DNA of 64,000 nt, taken from Hoplostethus atlanticus (lineage: Eukaryota; Chordata; Actinopteri; Trachichthyiformes; Trachichthyidae). This document shows positions 1 to 11,514 of this stretch, in pieces. The first letter of the stretch is position 1. Each line of letters begins with the position of its first letter. Under the pieces are notes generated by a model that searched no databases, had not been told where the DNA came from, and saw only the letters and a program-made list of their open reading frames with translations. Location: assembly GCA_034670405.1 (NCBI GenBank), contig JAXDDX010000062.1, forward strand, positions 372,001-436,000. The letters run 5' to 3'. The translations under genes and the position numbers were made by a program.

Positions 1-3000
1 AGAGGCACTGGGACATGCCTGGAGACAACATCTGCCTCCCCTTGGTGACCTGCCGAGTTAAGCCAACTGCAGAATCAAGGGCACACTCGCAGAGGTCCCT
101 GGTTTTATCATAACAAAGACTTTGCTGCCGCTACTGCCTGTAACTGGCTTCAGGAGACGTTCCAGTCTATTTTCAACTAATAATATGAACTCACTCTGTC
201 TCTCTTTCACTCTTTGTTCCTCTTTCTCTCTCTCTCTCTTGCCATTCTAGACAAAATGAAGACCTAGGGACACATCCAGAGGTTTCAGAGCTATGACTGC
301 AAATATGCTACCCACTGCATCTTGCAGGAGAATTTTTTTTTTTTTTTTATGTTTTTTAAATATGTTATGCTCTTTGAGGACTTTCTGAGTTGTCTTAGTG
401 ATAAAAGATAGAGGGAAAAGCAAACTTTATCTTATGTATTTTCCCTCAAAGTCAGTTCTGTTTATATGTCTATTTTTTGAAGCTCAAAGTGCATTAAATA
501 CCACTTGGGCATAATGAGCATTTTAACCATGTAGCTTATTATAAGCCCAATAATTCTCCAGAACCAAAAAGACAATAAAAAATTAATGAATAAATGCAAC
601 ATGTTACCCCACAAACAACAGGAAATCTGTCCTTTTCTCCTGTTCTATTGATTCCTGTTCAGTATTCACAATCAATTCTGTGGTGATTTATCTATTAAGA
701 GTGCGCTGAATGAGTCTGCCACGTGCAGGAGCCTCTGTATGACAGAGGTTTGACACTTGAAATCCAGTGGGACTCCTGGCTGAATAGAATCAGGATGAAT
801 CAATGCAATCACGCAGGTGTCTGGGGGAAATGGGGACAAACGGATACAGTCTGTCTGCCGGCTTGCCTGGGCTTCTGGCAAGGCTTGAGAGTCAGGTTCA
901 CTCCTGCATGCATGGAAAGACAGGAAGCTGACTGACCTCACGAGCGCTACAGTGCCTTGAGGTCCCCACAGATGCCTCACAAAGGGCCCAGGCAGAAGTG
1001 CCTCGCGGACTTGACCATGGTGAATGTGATGAATGCCTCCGCTCGCTTGCTGAGGAGGGTACATAACAGCCAGGTTTATATGTTCAGTGTCAAGCCCCTC
1101 AAAAGCCCCATGTCATTTTCTGTTAGGCCAAACATTTCCTGCAGGGCCTAGCTCAAATCTACTCCCTCAGTGTGTCCCTTCTAAAATCCCCTGTTCTCTC
1201 TCTTCTCCCTCGCTCATTCAGCACAACTCCTTCCTTTCCTCACCATGCTCTCACTCCATTTGTCAGCGTTACTGGCCCGTGGGTGGTCTCTGAAGTGATC
1301 CATTTGTCCAAGAATACCAATTTATCAACCAGTCAGTGCATGCATTGATTGGGTGGGGATAGGGTCCTGTACAGTACGGTACAGAGTAATCCAGCGCATG
1401 TGTGCGCATGCAACACCTGGATTAAAACACAGTGGAAACCCGGTACGCAGATTACAAGCATGCTGTAGCCTGGATGCTTTATTATGTTCAGGCAAATTGA
1501 ATTAACTGCCGGTAACTTCCTTAGAATTGGGGGAGAAAACATGAACTGTTATGCACGGGAGTCACAGCAATTTTATGCTAATGCTTGTGAAATGAATAAT
1601 TTCACAGGGAAATAATGCATTTCTCATGAATGACACATTTTAGCTGAATTATGCTAATATTTTGAATATAGACAGATGGCATCATGGTTGTAGCCGTCTG
1701 TCATCATATCATTTATGTCATTGCAGCAATACTGCAGCTATCACTGTAAATTGAATCTCATCAAAACTGCAGTTTATCTCATAGCAGATTTCCTATTGAA
1801 AAGTAAAAAGCAGCACAATCGTTTTATATTGGTCGCAGCGTGCCTTTCTCCAAGCGCTTGCCCCCCTTGTGTTCTACTCCTTTCACATCTGTCAACAGAG
1901 TTGCATCATTCATTTTGCCCTGATACATCAATAACGTGCTCTTTTTAGGACAATGAAGCTTTAAGATGGTTTTGCCATATGTTGCCAGCCTGCCGTGCTG
2001 TTCCGCAGCATATCAGGATGAGGCAGGTCAATAACATTAAGGGTTGAGAGAGTTGGTGAAAATACAACCCCTGTGATGCTGTGGTCGGCTCAGCCTTCAG
2101 GAGACATATTGATGCACAGTTATTTTGGTCAATAAGTCGTTCTGAGCAGAGGCCATCCTTATCCTTGAGACCGACTGCATGTGAAAAATGAGAAAGGGAT
2201 GAGACCATGCATTTTAATCTGTCTATGGTGCTACGTCTTAAAGGGAGAGAGAAGGGATGGGGGAAGAAGAGAAGGAGGAGGGGAGGGAGAGAGAGACAGA
2301 GAGTGCACTTCCTCTGACCCTTGCTCTGCCTCACTAATGCAGGTGTTAACAGAGAACCATATCATTGGTTATACCAAAATAAAACATGGACGTAAGCCAG
2401 TGTATAATGATTTTACTGAAATATGAATCAGACTAACCTCTGACCTAACGGCAGCATTTCTAGACAGACATCAAATCTCAGCTGATCAGACTTTTTTTTC
2501 CTCAAGATTTCTGATATTCACATACACAAACACAATTTGTGTCCATTTGAAGACCAAAGCCAAATCCATCCCATTTTAAAGGACTTGGACGTATGTTGCC
2601 TAGGCACTGGAAATGAAATAGAGCAGTATGTCTCTCATAGATTGCAGGCAAAAATGTTAATACTCACATGAGCTCTCAAACTCTCACATGAAAGGGAGTA
2701 GGATTTTTGTAAAAAAGCTATCTATAACAAATGACGTTGAATAAAACATTAACACATCTATATTTCATAGCTTCCCATGTTTTTCCCCCGCATCTGAAAG
2801 GAGTGAAAGTTTCTGCTCTATTCTTTCAGGCAGGTAACCTCAGCTCAGCACACTGAAAGGACAGCTTGATGCTTGGGGAATGACGGGGGTTGGGGGGGTT
2901 GTCCCGATCTGAAGGAAGATTTCTCAAAAGCTCAGGTTCAATAAAAGTTATTATCTGAGCAGAACTGACTTATGGATTTGCTTTTCAAGGCAGTGTTTCC

Positions 3001-4829
3001 TTGCAGTGTGATTTGAACCAGAAGGAACTAAATTAGAACAAGGAACGTATTTGGTACATAGCCTTTTGCACCATATGCCTGAGACATCATTAAAATCCGC
3101 ATATAGCCTGACCATTTTTGATTAAAGGTACCTGCATTTTCTTTTGATGATTCAAGGTTGGCATTAATGAGATCATGTCAGCTCGATGGGATCAAGGACC
3201 AAGACAATTCCCTTCACTCACACCCCGCATTTCACAGTTTAATATGCAGGCCCGGCTATATTCCAGTTTAGGAATCACAGAGTCGCTGAAATGGAACACA
3301 GTGAATTGCTGGCTGGGGCCTTTGAGCCTCTCCTCTTGTTTGAAGTCTCTCTATCCCTGCCGAGTTCAGAATACATTGTCCGGAGACGCAATCACACTTG
3401 GCAGCTATTGATCCCTTCCCAAACCAGACACCAGACTTACTGAACATGTTAACAACTTCGGAATGAGTATTTTAATTGTACAGGTCTTTGAAAAGCCGAC
3501 TCAAGTCACAGGGCTGTTGGGAGAATTTGAAACAGCAACTTTCGAATGGCAGATCCCCGTGCTGCCTGCTAGTCGACCATCCAACCGTGTTTTCCTCCCT
3601 CGAAACCGATTTCCAGCTAGCTGAACTTGAGTATTCAAATAGCATCCTTCAGGACACACTACAGTATCAACAAAAAATGGTGCATTTAAAGCAGTGATAG
3701 ATGCGTTATCACCAAAAGATATCAGTTTCTCATTAAAAACTTATTTAATCCCCTTTATAAATGTTAATTAAAAAAAAGCTAATCTGTGGATTTTGGGTCA
3801 AAGCCAATGAAAACAGCTCACAGAAATTCTCTCAGTGCACCAAAATTATCAAATTGTTTAAAAAAAATGTAGATTATGCTAAATGCTAGGCATATGTCAC
3901 TTTGCTGTAGAATTGAGGAGCTGTTGTTTTCATGTTTTTTTGTCTGAATACAGCTTGTCCGCATCAGTTGAGTGACCTCTCAACACTATGGGGATATGCT
4001 CAACTTCCATTATATGGTAAATTGGCATTCAGTCACTTAGGATGAAACGTGTAAATGGCATACATGAATTGTCTCATAATCTTAAAATATCCAAGACGAG
4101 ATCTGGATGATAGTGCTATAAAGCTCCTGTCTCATCTTCACAGAAGACTTTGGCAGGGCAACAAAGAAGGGCCCTAATACTCTTTCTAACATGACACTAT
4201 TCAGTCTTTTGAAGGAGGGTGGAGAGAGATTTCTGAGTCGAGTTGACTCCCCTAGATCAATAGCTCGTCTCTCTCTGAGACAACTGGTGTGGCATTTGAA
4301 CCAGATAAAACAAGGGTTCCCCTCCACATCACCTCTGAGAACTGAGCACTTCCGCCAAATCCCAGTCGGTTGAGAAGGATACAGATGAGTCCATCTCAAT
4401 CCCCTTCTGACTCATCCCGAGACCCCCGCCGGTCAAAAAAGCACAGGGGGAAAAAACAAATGTAAAATCATCTTAAAAGGAAAGGTCCAATCTATGTAGG
4501 TTAATTCTTACTGTTGCTTCATTTAGCTCCGTTGCAGGCCCACTGGGGCAGCTGTAAAAAGTTCTGGGAGCCAGAAGGCACAAAGGCTTTTATTTATTTA
4601 TATGAGAGAGAATATATAGCGGGAAGCAAACTGGTGCAAATGATCTGAGAAAAAGAAGCTTGGAGAAAAAGTTATCTTGTAGATTGTGGGATAACAGCAA
4701 AAAAAAAAAGGCATTGTCTTTTTTCACTGCAGCCAGAATATCACTGATAACAAGACAGTATCTAAGGTTACGATGCTGCGTGAATGAGAGATGCCCTCCC
4801 TCCCTTCCTTCAACAACTACCATCAAGCT
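1..4829. other. Non-coding DNA, nothing recognised
   Basis: This is AT-rich intron-like sequence. It contains a short CT run (about 222-239), a poly-T run (about 333-348) and a purine-rich patch (about 2241-2302, GGAGAG-type). The short open frames here overlap on both strands, have no recognisable domain and no splice context, and are treated as chance. Confidence 0.6.
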
Positions 4830-5036
4830 GCACTTGAGCAAGGCTCTTCGTCCCCAAATGCTCCAGTGAAGCTGCTCATGTGTCGACAGTAGAAGACTTG
4901 GCAGGTTGGGAGAAGAAAAAGGTTGTACTGGTAACTCCTAGGTGTGAATGTGTGTAACTGTGTAAGTGTGAAGCAGAGTACTGCTGATAAATGCTTGCCC
5001 AGCCAACCGTACATGAATAAAAGTTAAAAAAAAAAA
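4830..5036 (+). repeat. Probable 3' end of a fish non-LTR retrotransposon or SINE
   Basis: The stretch starts with cacttgagcaaggctcttcg, a phrase I recognise from very common fish retroelement tails (CTTGAGCAAGGCAC-type). It continues with gtgtgaatgtgtgtaactg and tgtgaagcagagtactgctg, in the order seen in such tails. It ends with AATAAAA and a run of twelve A, consistent with an insertion through an RNA copy. No flanking target duplication was identified. It could be called L2-like or a SINE tail, and the family is not certain. Confidence 0.5.
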
Positions 5037-5990
5037 AGAAGCCCTGCAGTGCTACAACACTTCCTCATCGTTCTAACCTGTGGTCAGCCAATTATCTGGA
5101 TCTTGCCACAATGTTGGACTTTCAACTCTCTGCACAAGGGTCCTCTTCTCCCTTGCATGTCAGCTTAGTCTTTCCCCCTGGTCGCTGATGACATTGTAAC
5201 ACTAATTACAGCTAATTGTTCTATGCTGAATGGATTTAGTCACATTGCAAATGATATGCCATTGGTCAGTGTCACAATGTTTCCACAGAGAAATTCAATG
5301 GGGAATGGAAATTTGCACAAATGAATGTAATTAAGAAGCACATTCATTACTTCTAATTGTGTATGAGAACCCTCAAAGTGAAACTGAGATTGGACTCGTA
5401 TGAATAATAAATGTGGCTAACTGTACTGAATGCTATGCCGTTGTTGCCATCACATAATGAGTGCTACAGCATGGTATATTGACAAAATCCAGTGCGTCGT
5501 ATAGTATACCTTTTGCACTGGCTTTAGTTGAGGCTAGGTCCATTTATTTGGAGATCTGATCACAACCATCTCACAACTCACAGCTAAGATCATGAATTGC
5601 TGTATTCATGGGCAGATTGTGTCTAGACTCTGCTGAATTCCAATCTCAGTGCAAGCGTGCCACGGGCGGCTAGACATACTGGGAGGAGTTTGGGGTTTAG
5701 TATTGAATATTCAACTGGTACCGCTGCGGCACGCAAGTCAAATGGCTTTTGCCGGAGAGAAAAGAACAGTTGACTTACTTTCACTTGTAAATCAAGTGAA
5801 AGTAAGTCAACCGGAAACTCTGTGTCTGAGAGCTATCATGAAAATGTTGGACCTTAAGAAATCAAAGAGTTGGGAATGTTACCTTCACATTGTATGAACC
5901 CAGCAAGCCCTTAATCAGATTATTTGTCTACTGCTTTGGGGATTATATGATGTGTCACTGAAGTCTTACTCATAAAATTGCCCAAACTCG
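5037..5990. other. Non-coding DNA with one perfect hairpin
   Basis: No gene was recognised. The only structured feature is the 19-bp inverted repeat at 5769-5811, listed separately. Confidence 0.6.
5769..5811. repeat. Perfect 19-bp inverted repeat with 5-nt loop
   Basis: The left arm, GTTGACTTACTTTCACTTG (5769-5787), is matched exactly by its reverse complement at 5793-5811. The spacer is taaat (5788-5792). Pairing stops abruptly on the outer side (A opposite C). The short perfect arms in otherwise unique sequence suggest a recent local inversion-type or template-switch event. A structured RNA or a transcription-factor palindrome are other possibilities. Confidence 0.9.
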
Positions 5991-6230
5991 GCATCTATTG
6001 CACGCCCGACCATCCTGGTAAGGGATCCCTCTCTGAATAGCCCGTCCCAAGGTTTCTTCCATTTGTTCCCTAAAAGGTTTTGTGGGAGTTTTTCCTTGTC
6101 CTCTGTGAGGGTCCAAGGCTGTCGTGTACTAACCATTTATTGTTTTCACATGTTGGGCACTGTGAAGCCCTTTGAGAGTGTAACAGTGATTAAGATTACA
6201 CAAATAAATGTGAATTTGATTTGATTTGAC
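5991..6230 (+). repeat. Fish LINE (L2-like) 3' tail fragment
   Basis: The stretch runs tattgcacgcccgaccatcc, then gggatccctc, aggtttcttccatttgttcc, gggagtttttccttgtcctc and tgtgaagccctttgagagtg, and ends ttgatttgatttga. This order of phrases is a very common fish retroelement 3' region followed by a short tandem tail. No reverse-transcriptase frame is present upstream, so it is a 5'-truncated copy. I am surer that it is a retroelement tail than of the exact clade. Confidence 0.65.
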
Positions 6231-9200
6231 TGTGGGTAAAATCAGCTAAACATAGAGAACTTACTACTGATGAAAAATCAGCAGTTTTATAATATACTGT
6301 GCAACATGTTTAAAACTATAATCTTATTATACTTGCAGTGTTTAAAAAGGATTGGCTTATTTTAATAGCAGATTTAGATCTTATAAAGACAAGGTGTAAG
6401 CTGGTCATTTGAAAGCCATATGCCACAGATTAAGATATGGCCCCATGTGGCTTTTCCCTCTTTCTTCCAGTGACTAATACACTACTACGAAACTGCCTTT
6501 AGTGAGCTGCTGTTAAAGGGGTAAAAGCACAAGCTCCTAAATCCTTTGACTGCAATAATATGAGAAAGAAATAAGTATATTATAATTTGTCCAGAGAATA
6601 AAATTGTGTATTGTTTGAGAAATGTGAAGGATTTAGTCTCAGGGATTTGCTGCCAGCAGACTTTGCAGCACTTTGTCTGAGAGCTTATCACTGTTCACTG
6701 TTCGTGACATGATGACTGCCATCATTCAGCACGAGCCCTTCAGGACAATCATTAAGCCGACATCAACTTAATAACACGGGCTGTCCGGAAAAAATAAAAA
6801 CACCAGATTTAATTGTTTTGATGTTGTCGTCAAAGCATAATTGCTCATAAGAGCAGTCGCATCACTCAGGAGAAGGCCAGTGGCCATTTTCACGTCAAAT
6901 CAACAATAACAAAGATTGATAAGTAAGATGGGTCAAGAACTTTCTATGGCTAGAACTTGGACCTACGTAGGACTATGTGACTAACAACTGAGGATGCCCC
7001 TGCAATTATTCACTGTACAAAAGAATAAAGAGGTCTACATCCTTCATTTCTAAGGCAACAGATGTAATGCACATCATCACGCATTCCTGTTTTTGATGTT
7101 TTGATGAAGTGTTGCAATGTGGCCAAAGGGGACAGGTAGGATTCATTGTGCTTAATTGTTCCGGATGGGTAGTTCTGTAAATGCCAGCTGTCAGATGTAT
7201 GGGGGTTGGACCTAACACTGCACATGCTAATGATATTAATTTGCAGCTTTTATCTATTTATCGAGACGGAGGAGGAACTATCAAAACCTTAGGAACAATG
7301 TGTGACAAAAGAGGCGACAGCACAAGACTGATGGCAGGGTGGTGAAGTAAGCCTGGGGGGGGGGGGCAAGAGGCCATAAAATGAATAGCCTCCTAACTCA
7401 TAAATAATAGAAACATAAAATGTCATATGAACTTTATTTCAAGAGTGGGTGGTCTAATAAAGATGCAGGTTTAAAAAGGAGTTGAGAAATTCATTGTCAT
7501 AAGAAGGCCACATGGCTTGCCTTTGGCACAGACAATTACTCAGAGCAAGTTGACATTCAGGACCAAGCCGCAGTACCTTTAGGAAGCAATACCGCTTTTG
7601 ACTCTAGAAATTGTCTTCCTCCTCTTTCTTCACTCCTTCAATCTCGCAGCACCGTTTTTTTTCTCTTCACTTCGAGTCATCCCATCTTCCCTCTTTCCCT
7701 TGTTCTTTCTGCTTCACAAATTGAGACGACATGATAAGAGATTGCCACAGCCATGCCAGCCTGGCGCTCATTGATAAAACCATATCTAATCCATCTTAGG
7801 CCCCCCTCTGTCACCGAACGCACTCATCTCTGAGACGGTCAACACGCAGAGGATCCATCTCTCCTTTTGAACTGAGCATCACCAAGTCAGAGTTTATCTT
7901 TGAACTTCTGGAAGGAGAAAATGGAGCAGGATGAGTCAGATGTCTTCAAAGCCGTGTGTGTGTGTGCCTAGGTGCATGTGTGTGGATAAAATCACTATCA
8001 AAAAGGAAATGAAAGCACTTTCTTGATTGGTGATAAGGTGCAGTCCTTTCTAAATCTACTTATTTCAATTATAGAAATTGTACCGAGTTCTCTTCTATGT
8101 CTCTTCCCCACAGTAAATACGCAGTCTGAAAGCTCAGCGCTGTAACTCTACATATAGTTCATAATGAACTGAATGCATGTAATGTAAAATGAATCAGTGT
8201 TTACATGATTGAGCCCCGTCTGCTTTAACCTCTTCTCTACCAGCAGTGAGAATTACATTGACTTTAATCACATTTGGTGTGTGAGGCTATAACACCAAGG
8301 CTATAACTCAGCATTACCAGGGGCTTTGTCGTCAAATGACTGGTCCAATATTCCACTTCAAATATTATCCTCCCAGCTTTTAATTCTGCTATGATTTAAT
8401 GCAGACATTTATAGAAATACATATGCATTTACGACATTAGCATGGTCTTCTATCTAAAACTAATGTGCTTCAACAAATATTATCCCAGAGGCAAAGTGGG
8501 TAATAAGCGCAGTATTTGAGTAGGCCAGTTCATAAAGTATGAGATGTTTATGTCATTGAATATTAATGAGATGATGAGCAATTGCCTCGGTATATGAATG
8601 AATCACACATATGAACCACTGCTATCATCAGGGTGCAGACATTACAGAGAACAGCTGGGAAGGAGGGGTTTGATCATTAGTATCATTAGACGTATGTATT
8701 TGTGTGTTTGTTCGGGTATGTGCCGGTGAGTGTGTCTGTGAAGGACCAAGGAGGTCAGACTGATCCCACTAAAAAGCCCATCAGGCAAAACAGATTTCTC
8801 GTAGGAACGTGCAACATCCTCTGAGCAAAAATAGAAAACTCCCAAGTGGGGACGGACCAGCACATGTAAATTGCAGTGGAGGCCATTGCCAGGGTGTCAC
8901 CCATCTTGTCTAATGTCTAACAAATGCATTCACAATCACACTCACACTGACACCCCGGCCCCAGACCTGTCAGCGCAGCTGCTAGAGAGCTAGCTGCACC
9001 AAGGACTGTTGTCTCACTTATAGCCATGACACAATGGCTATACTGCACGTAGGTTTATGCAAAGCAATCTACCCGTCTTCCATGTTCTCTCTGTTGGACA
9101 GGAAAGAAAAAATATTGAGTTGCATTTTGATAGGCAGCGCCATGCAACGGCTAACGCATCTGCGACAATGATGCACAGGAGCAACAAGAGGAGCCAAGGT

Positions 9201-9750
9201 CTGCACTGATCTAAGCCTCGATCCAATGCATTATGAGATTCAGGGTTACCCCTCGAAATCAAATCTGCTTCACCATGACTGGAATATCCAGGTTGGGGGG
9301 GATGGGGGGATTTCATGTGACAAGAACATGCAGATAGGAGACTCGGAATAGCCTTATTCATGTTGAGATGGAGCAAGATCATTTCAGCAGCATCATTGGC
9401 ATGCTGCTGGTGCAGATGCAACTCCACCGCTGGTGGAAAATTCAGGGTCTTCTATAGAGTGTCTAAAGTCGGCACTCTGCTTTTCCCCTCAGCTGGTGAT
9501 TTGAGAAATGATTTTTTTAATCTGTTGTACATGTATTGGAAAGGACTTGTACATCCCTGCTTTCAATGGACTTTGTTATGGAGAACATCGTTGGGCAGTA
9601 AACCATTACCCCACTGCAGTGACAACTGTGTTATGAATCGTTTTGGAGGTATAATTCGGTTTGACTATTTAGCACTAGATAACATAAACAAAATTCAACT
9701 TTGTAGAAACACTGTGTAAAAAATAAATTAACCATCATCCCATCACAACC
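6231..9750. other. Non-coding DNA, nothing recognised
   Basis: This is AT-rich intron-like sequence. It includes a G-run of about 13 (near 7356-7367), a GT-rich patch near 7955-7985 and otherwise unique-looking DNA. No frame shows a domain or a splice-flanked conserved peptide. Confidence 0.6.
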
Positions 9751-9949
9751 CTGGGGCCTGTTCCAAGAACCAGGTTCAGTAAACTCTGAGTCTAACCCTG
9801 CACTCTGAGTTGATTAATTCCGAGATGGCCAAGTCTGAGTTTTCAGTTCCAGAACGGCTGATTTGAGTTAGTTCAATCAACTTTGAGTATGTTCACCTTG
9901 ACGACAATAAAAAGCCATCATCAATGGAGGTCCGATACTACAATTCACC

Positions 9950-10395
9950 ATGGCAACCAGCAAGCAGAAGGGTCGTAAAGGAGAGGGAATTGGCGTGGGA
10001 GAGAATCGCTGCCGTATGTTTGAATGCAGTAGTGTATTCATTTAACATTTAACCACACTTTCTTATAATATTACCTACATGTGAGAAAGTGGTGGAATGG
10101 TATTGGAAAAAAAATATTTTCATTTAGGTGCAATCCCACGGGCGCAAAGCGCACTTGGCAGCAGCTGAAAATGAAATATAAAAACATTAAAATCATTTAG
10201 CAGACGCTTTTATCCAAAGCGACTTACAAAGGTGATAGTTAACACTATGTGGGGATCGAACCCACGACCCTGAGACTGAGAGTCTAATGCTCTACCAACT
10301 GAGCTGTCTGGACCAGTCATACTTCAAGTGGTGTACTTGGGGCGGCAAATTAGAAAGGCAGATCTAGAAATGTAATTACTGGAACATGAGTTAGA
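9950..10395 (+). pseudogene. Harbinger Myb/SANT-like protein gene, broken
   Basis: This gene normally encodes the DNA-binding accessory protein of Harbinger transposons. An ATG at 9950 opens MATSKQKG. After a frameshift the strand reads LAWERIAAVCLNAV (from 9990), typical of a SANT-like helix. A second exon starts after an AG at 10126-10127 and reads CNPTGAKRTWQQLKMKYKNI (10129-10188); its KMKYKNI core is characteristic. The SINE then interrupts it. Beyond the SINE the strand reads QIRKADLEM, a stop, then LLEHELE (from 10346), matching the usual C-terminal coiled region. A frameshift, a SINE insertion and a stop make it non-functional. Confidence 0.75.
10189..10320 (-). repeat. tRNA-derived SINE nested in the Harbinger element
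   Basis: On the minus strand the copy begins with a tRNA-like head. It has an A box within AGCTCAGTTGGTAGAGCA, an anticodon-arm region with CTC in the anticodon position, and a near-perfect B box (GGTTCGATCCC). It then runs into a tail reading TTGTAAGTCGCTTTGGATAA followed by AAGCGTCTGCTAAATG, a phrase common at the 3' end of fish SINEs and their partner LINEs. It interrupts the Myb-like exon of the Harbinger relic. No clear target duplication was found. Confidence 0.75.
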
Positions 10396-10446
10396 GGTGG
10401 GTGCATGGTCACAGGTGAAATGTGTTGTTGGAACAATATAAAAATA

Positions 10447-10689
10447 CTAACTGTTGCTTTTGTATTTGTAGGAAATAAAGAAGACCAAATGAAAGGTGTC
10501 TTTATTTGACTGCTCGGGGTGGTGGTAGCTTAATCCGTGAAGTGTAAACGGCATATTATATCTCGGACAGCTCTTCCATCCTGGACATAGAACATCTAAT
10601 CGGGGTCTCAAAATCCTCTCCCGACATAAGGCTATGCGAATTACTTCCGCTTGAATATCGATCGGGTTACCGAGGAAAGGACACGCCAT
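10447..10689 (-). pseudogene. HARBI1-like Harbinger transposase, N-terminal remnant
   Basis: The frame starts MACPFLGNPIDIQAE and continues VIRIALCRERILRPRLDVL, the usual N-terminus of fish Harbinger transposases (MACPF, then an RRERVIRPRLD-type stretch). After about residue 35 the family match stops. The DDE catalytic core is absent, so most of the gene was lost by internal deletion. It is convergent with the Myb-like gene, as in intact elements. It should not be taken for the host HARBI1 gene. Confidence 0.75.
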
Positions 10690-10954
10690 GTCCGACAGCT
10701 GCTTCAGGTTCAGCAGAGGGAGGAGACAGGGAGAAAGTCAGGGTTTGTTCAAGAAAACCTGCCAGCGAGCAGGTTAGGTTCACAGAGTCAGTTACCATGG
10801 TAACTGAATCAGAGTTTGAGTTACCTCTCTTTCTGGAACGGAAAACCCAGAGTTTCCCTCATCTCAGGGTTAACAAACTCAGAGTTTTCACTAAACCCGC
10901 TTCTTGGAACAGGCCCCTGATCTCCTGCACTCCCATGGCCATAGATTCGCTGCC

Positions 10955-11490
10955 TGCTCAAAAGCTCAAATCTGAATTGTTTTTGTCCAATACCAGATAT
11001 TCAGATATTCTTTCTGAAGTCTGAACAGCAAAAAACTACGCGGAATCCGATCGTTTTAGATCAGATTTAAACCACATTTGTAGGTGGTTTGAAATGTGGT
11101 TCAAATTGCATCTCAAAACTGCAACTCAGTCTGACCACTCAGATAGGATTTCATGTTTTTTATCCGTCAATCCCCACACGGCAGAGCAGAGAACAACAAA
11201 CACGGAGGAGAGTCAGCAGGAGAATGACATCTGTCATTGACGTTGTGTTGTGCGATGAAGCGTGTATAACAGTCAGAATGAGCAAAAGTGAAATATTAAT
11301 GTTACTAGTCTTTTTCTTCCAACCTAGAGTTGTGCCCTTACTCAGTGTGCACATGCCTGCGATGTTACTATGACAACAACTGCATGTAATGACGCACACA
11401 ACTCTGATCGGGTCAGTTGTGAATTAGTACGTGGACATTCAGCCTTAAAGATCGGATTCGAAAAAAAGAATCAGATTTGCCTGCTGTCTC
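10955..11490. repeat. Probable non-autonomous DNA element next to the pcdh11 exon
   Basis: The left part has gcctgctcaaaagctcaaat and ctgaattgtttttgtcc. The right part has gatcggattcgaaaaaaaga followed by atcagatttgcctgctgtc. These resemble, in opposite orientation, the CAGATTTGCCTGCAGTGTGA-type ends of a common fish repeat with many GATCGGATT/AATCTGA motifs. Boundaries are approximate and no target duplication was found. The right end is about 25 bp from the splice donor. Confidence 0.4.
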
Positions 11491-11506
11491 AATGTAGGAA
11501 GAGTCA

Positions 11507-11514
11507 GTACTCAC
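11507..11514 (-). promoter_or_regulatory. 5' splice donor of the pcdh11 exon (GTGAGTAC)
   Basis: The minus strand reads TCTA then GTGAGTAC, close to the consensus donor. If the intron were retained, the reading frame would add Ser-Glu-Tyr and then stop (TGA). Use of this donor is therefore needed to make the longer tail. Confidence 0.85.

Larger units (their letters stand above)
9754..10916. mobile_element. PIF/Harbinger DNA transposon relic (internally deleted)
   Basis: The ends are inverted repeats: GGGCCTGTTCCAAGAA at the left and its reverse complement at the right. They are flanked by a 3-bp duplication CTG (9751-9753 and 10917-10919), the CWG type known for Harbinger elements. The outer parts also show the mirrored phrases aaactctgag and ctcagagttt. 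Inside are remnants of both genes that such elements carry: a Myb/SANT-like protein on the plus strand and the start of the HARBI1-like transposase on the minus strand. A tRNA-derived SINE is nested inside. Frameshifts and stops show that it is dead. Confidence 0.85.
1..11514 (-). other. Inferred downstream (3') intron of pcdh11, at least 11.5 kb
   Basis: This is inference. The exon ends with a good donor in phase 1, so the message must continue further left. No frame between 1 and 11506 reads like the following pcdh11 tail exon (FIPGLK-type start and CTQEC motif), so that exon lies outside the window. Confidence 0.65.

Noticed and set aside
10245-10314. A tRNA gene on the minus strand
   Set aside because: The anticodon stem has a mismatch and the head is followed by a SINE tail phrase, so it is a tRNA-derived SINE rather than a working tRNA.
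10447-10689. A host HARBI1 gene
   Set aside because: Only the N-terminus is present, it lies inside inverted ends with a target duplication, and the catalytic core is missing.
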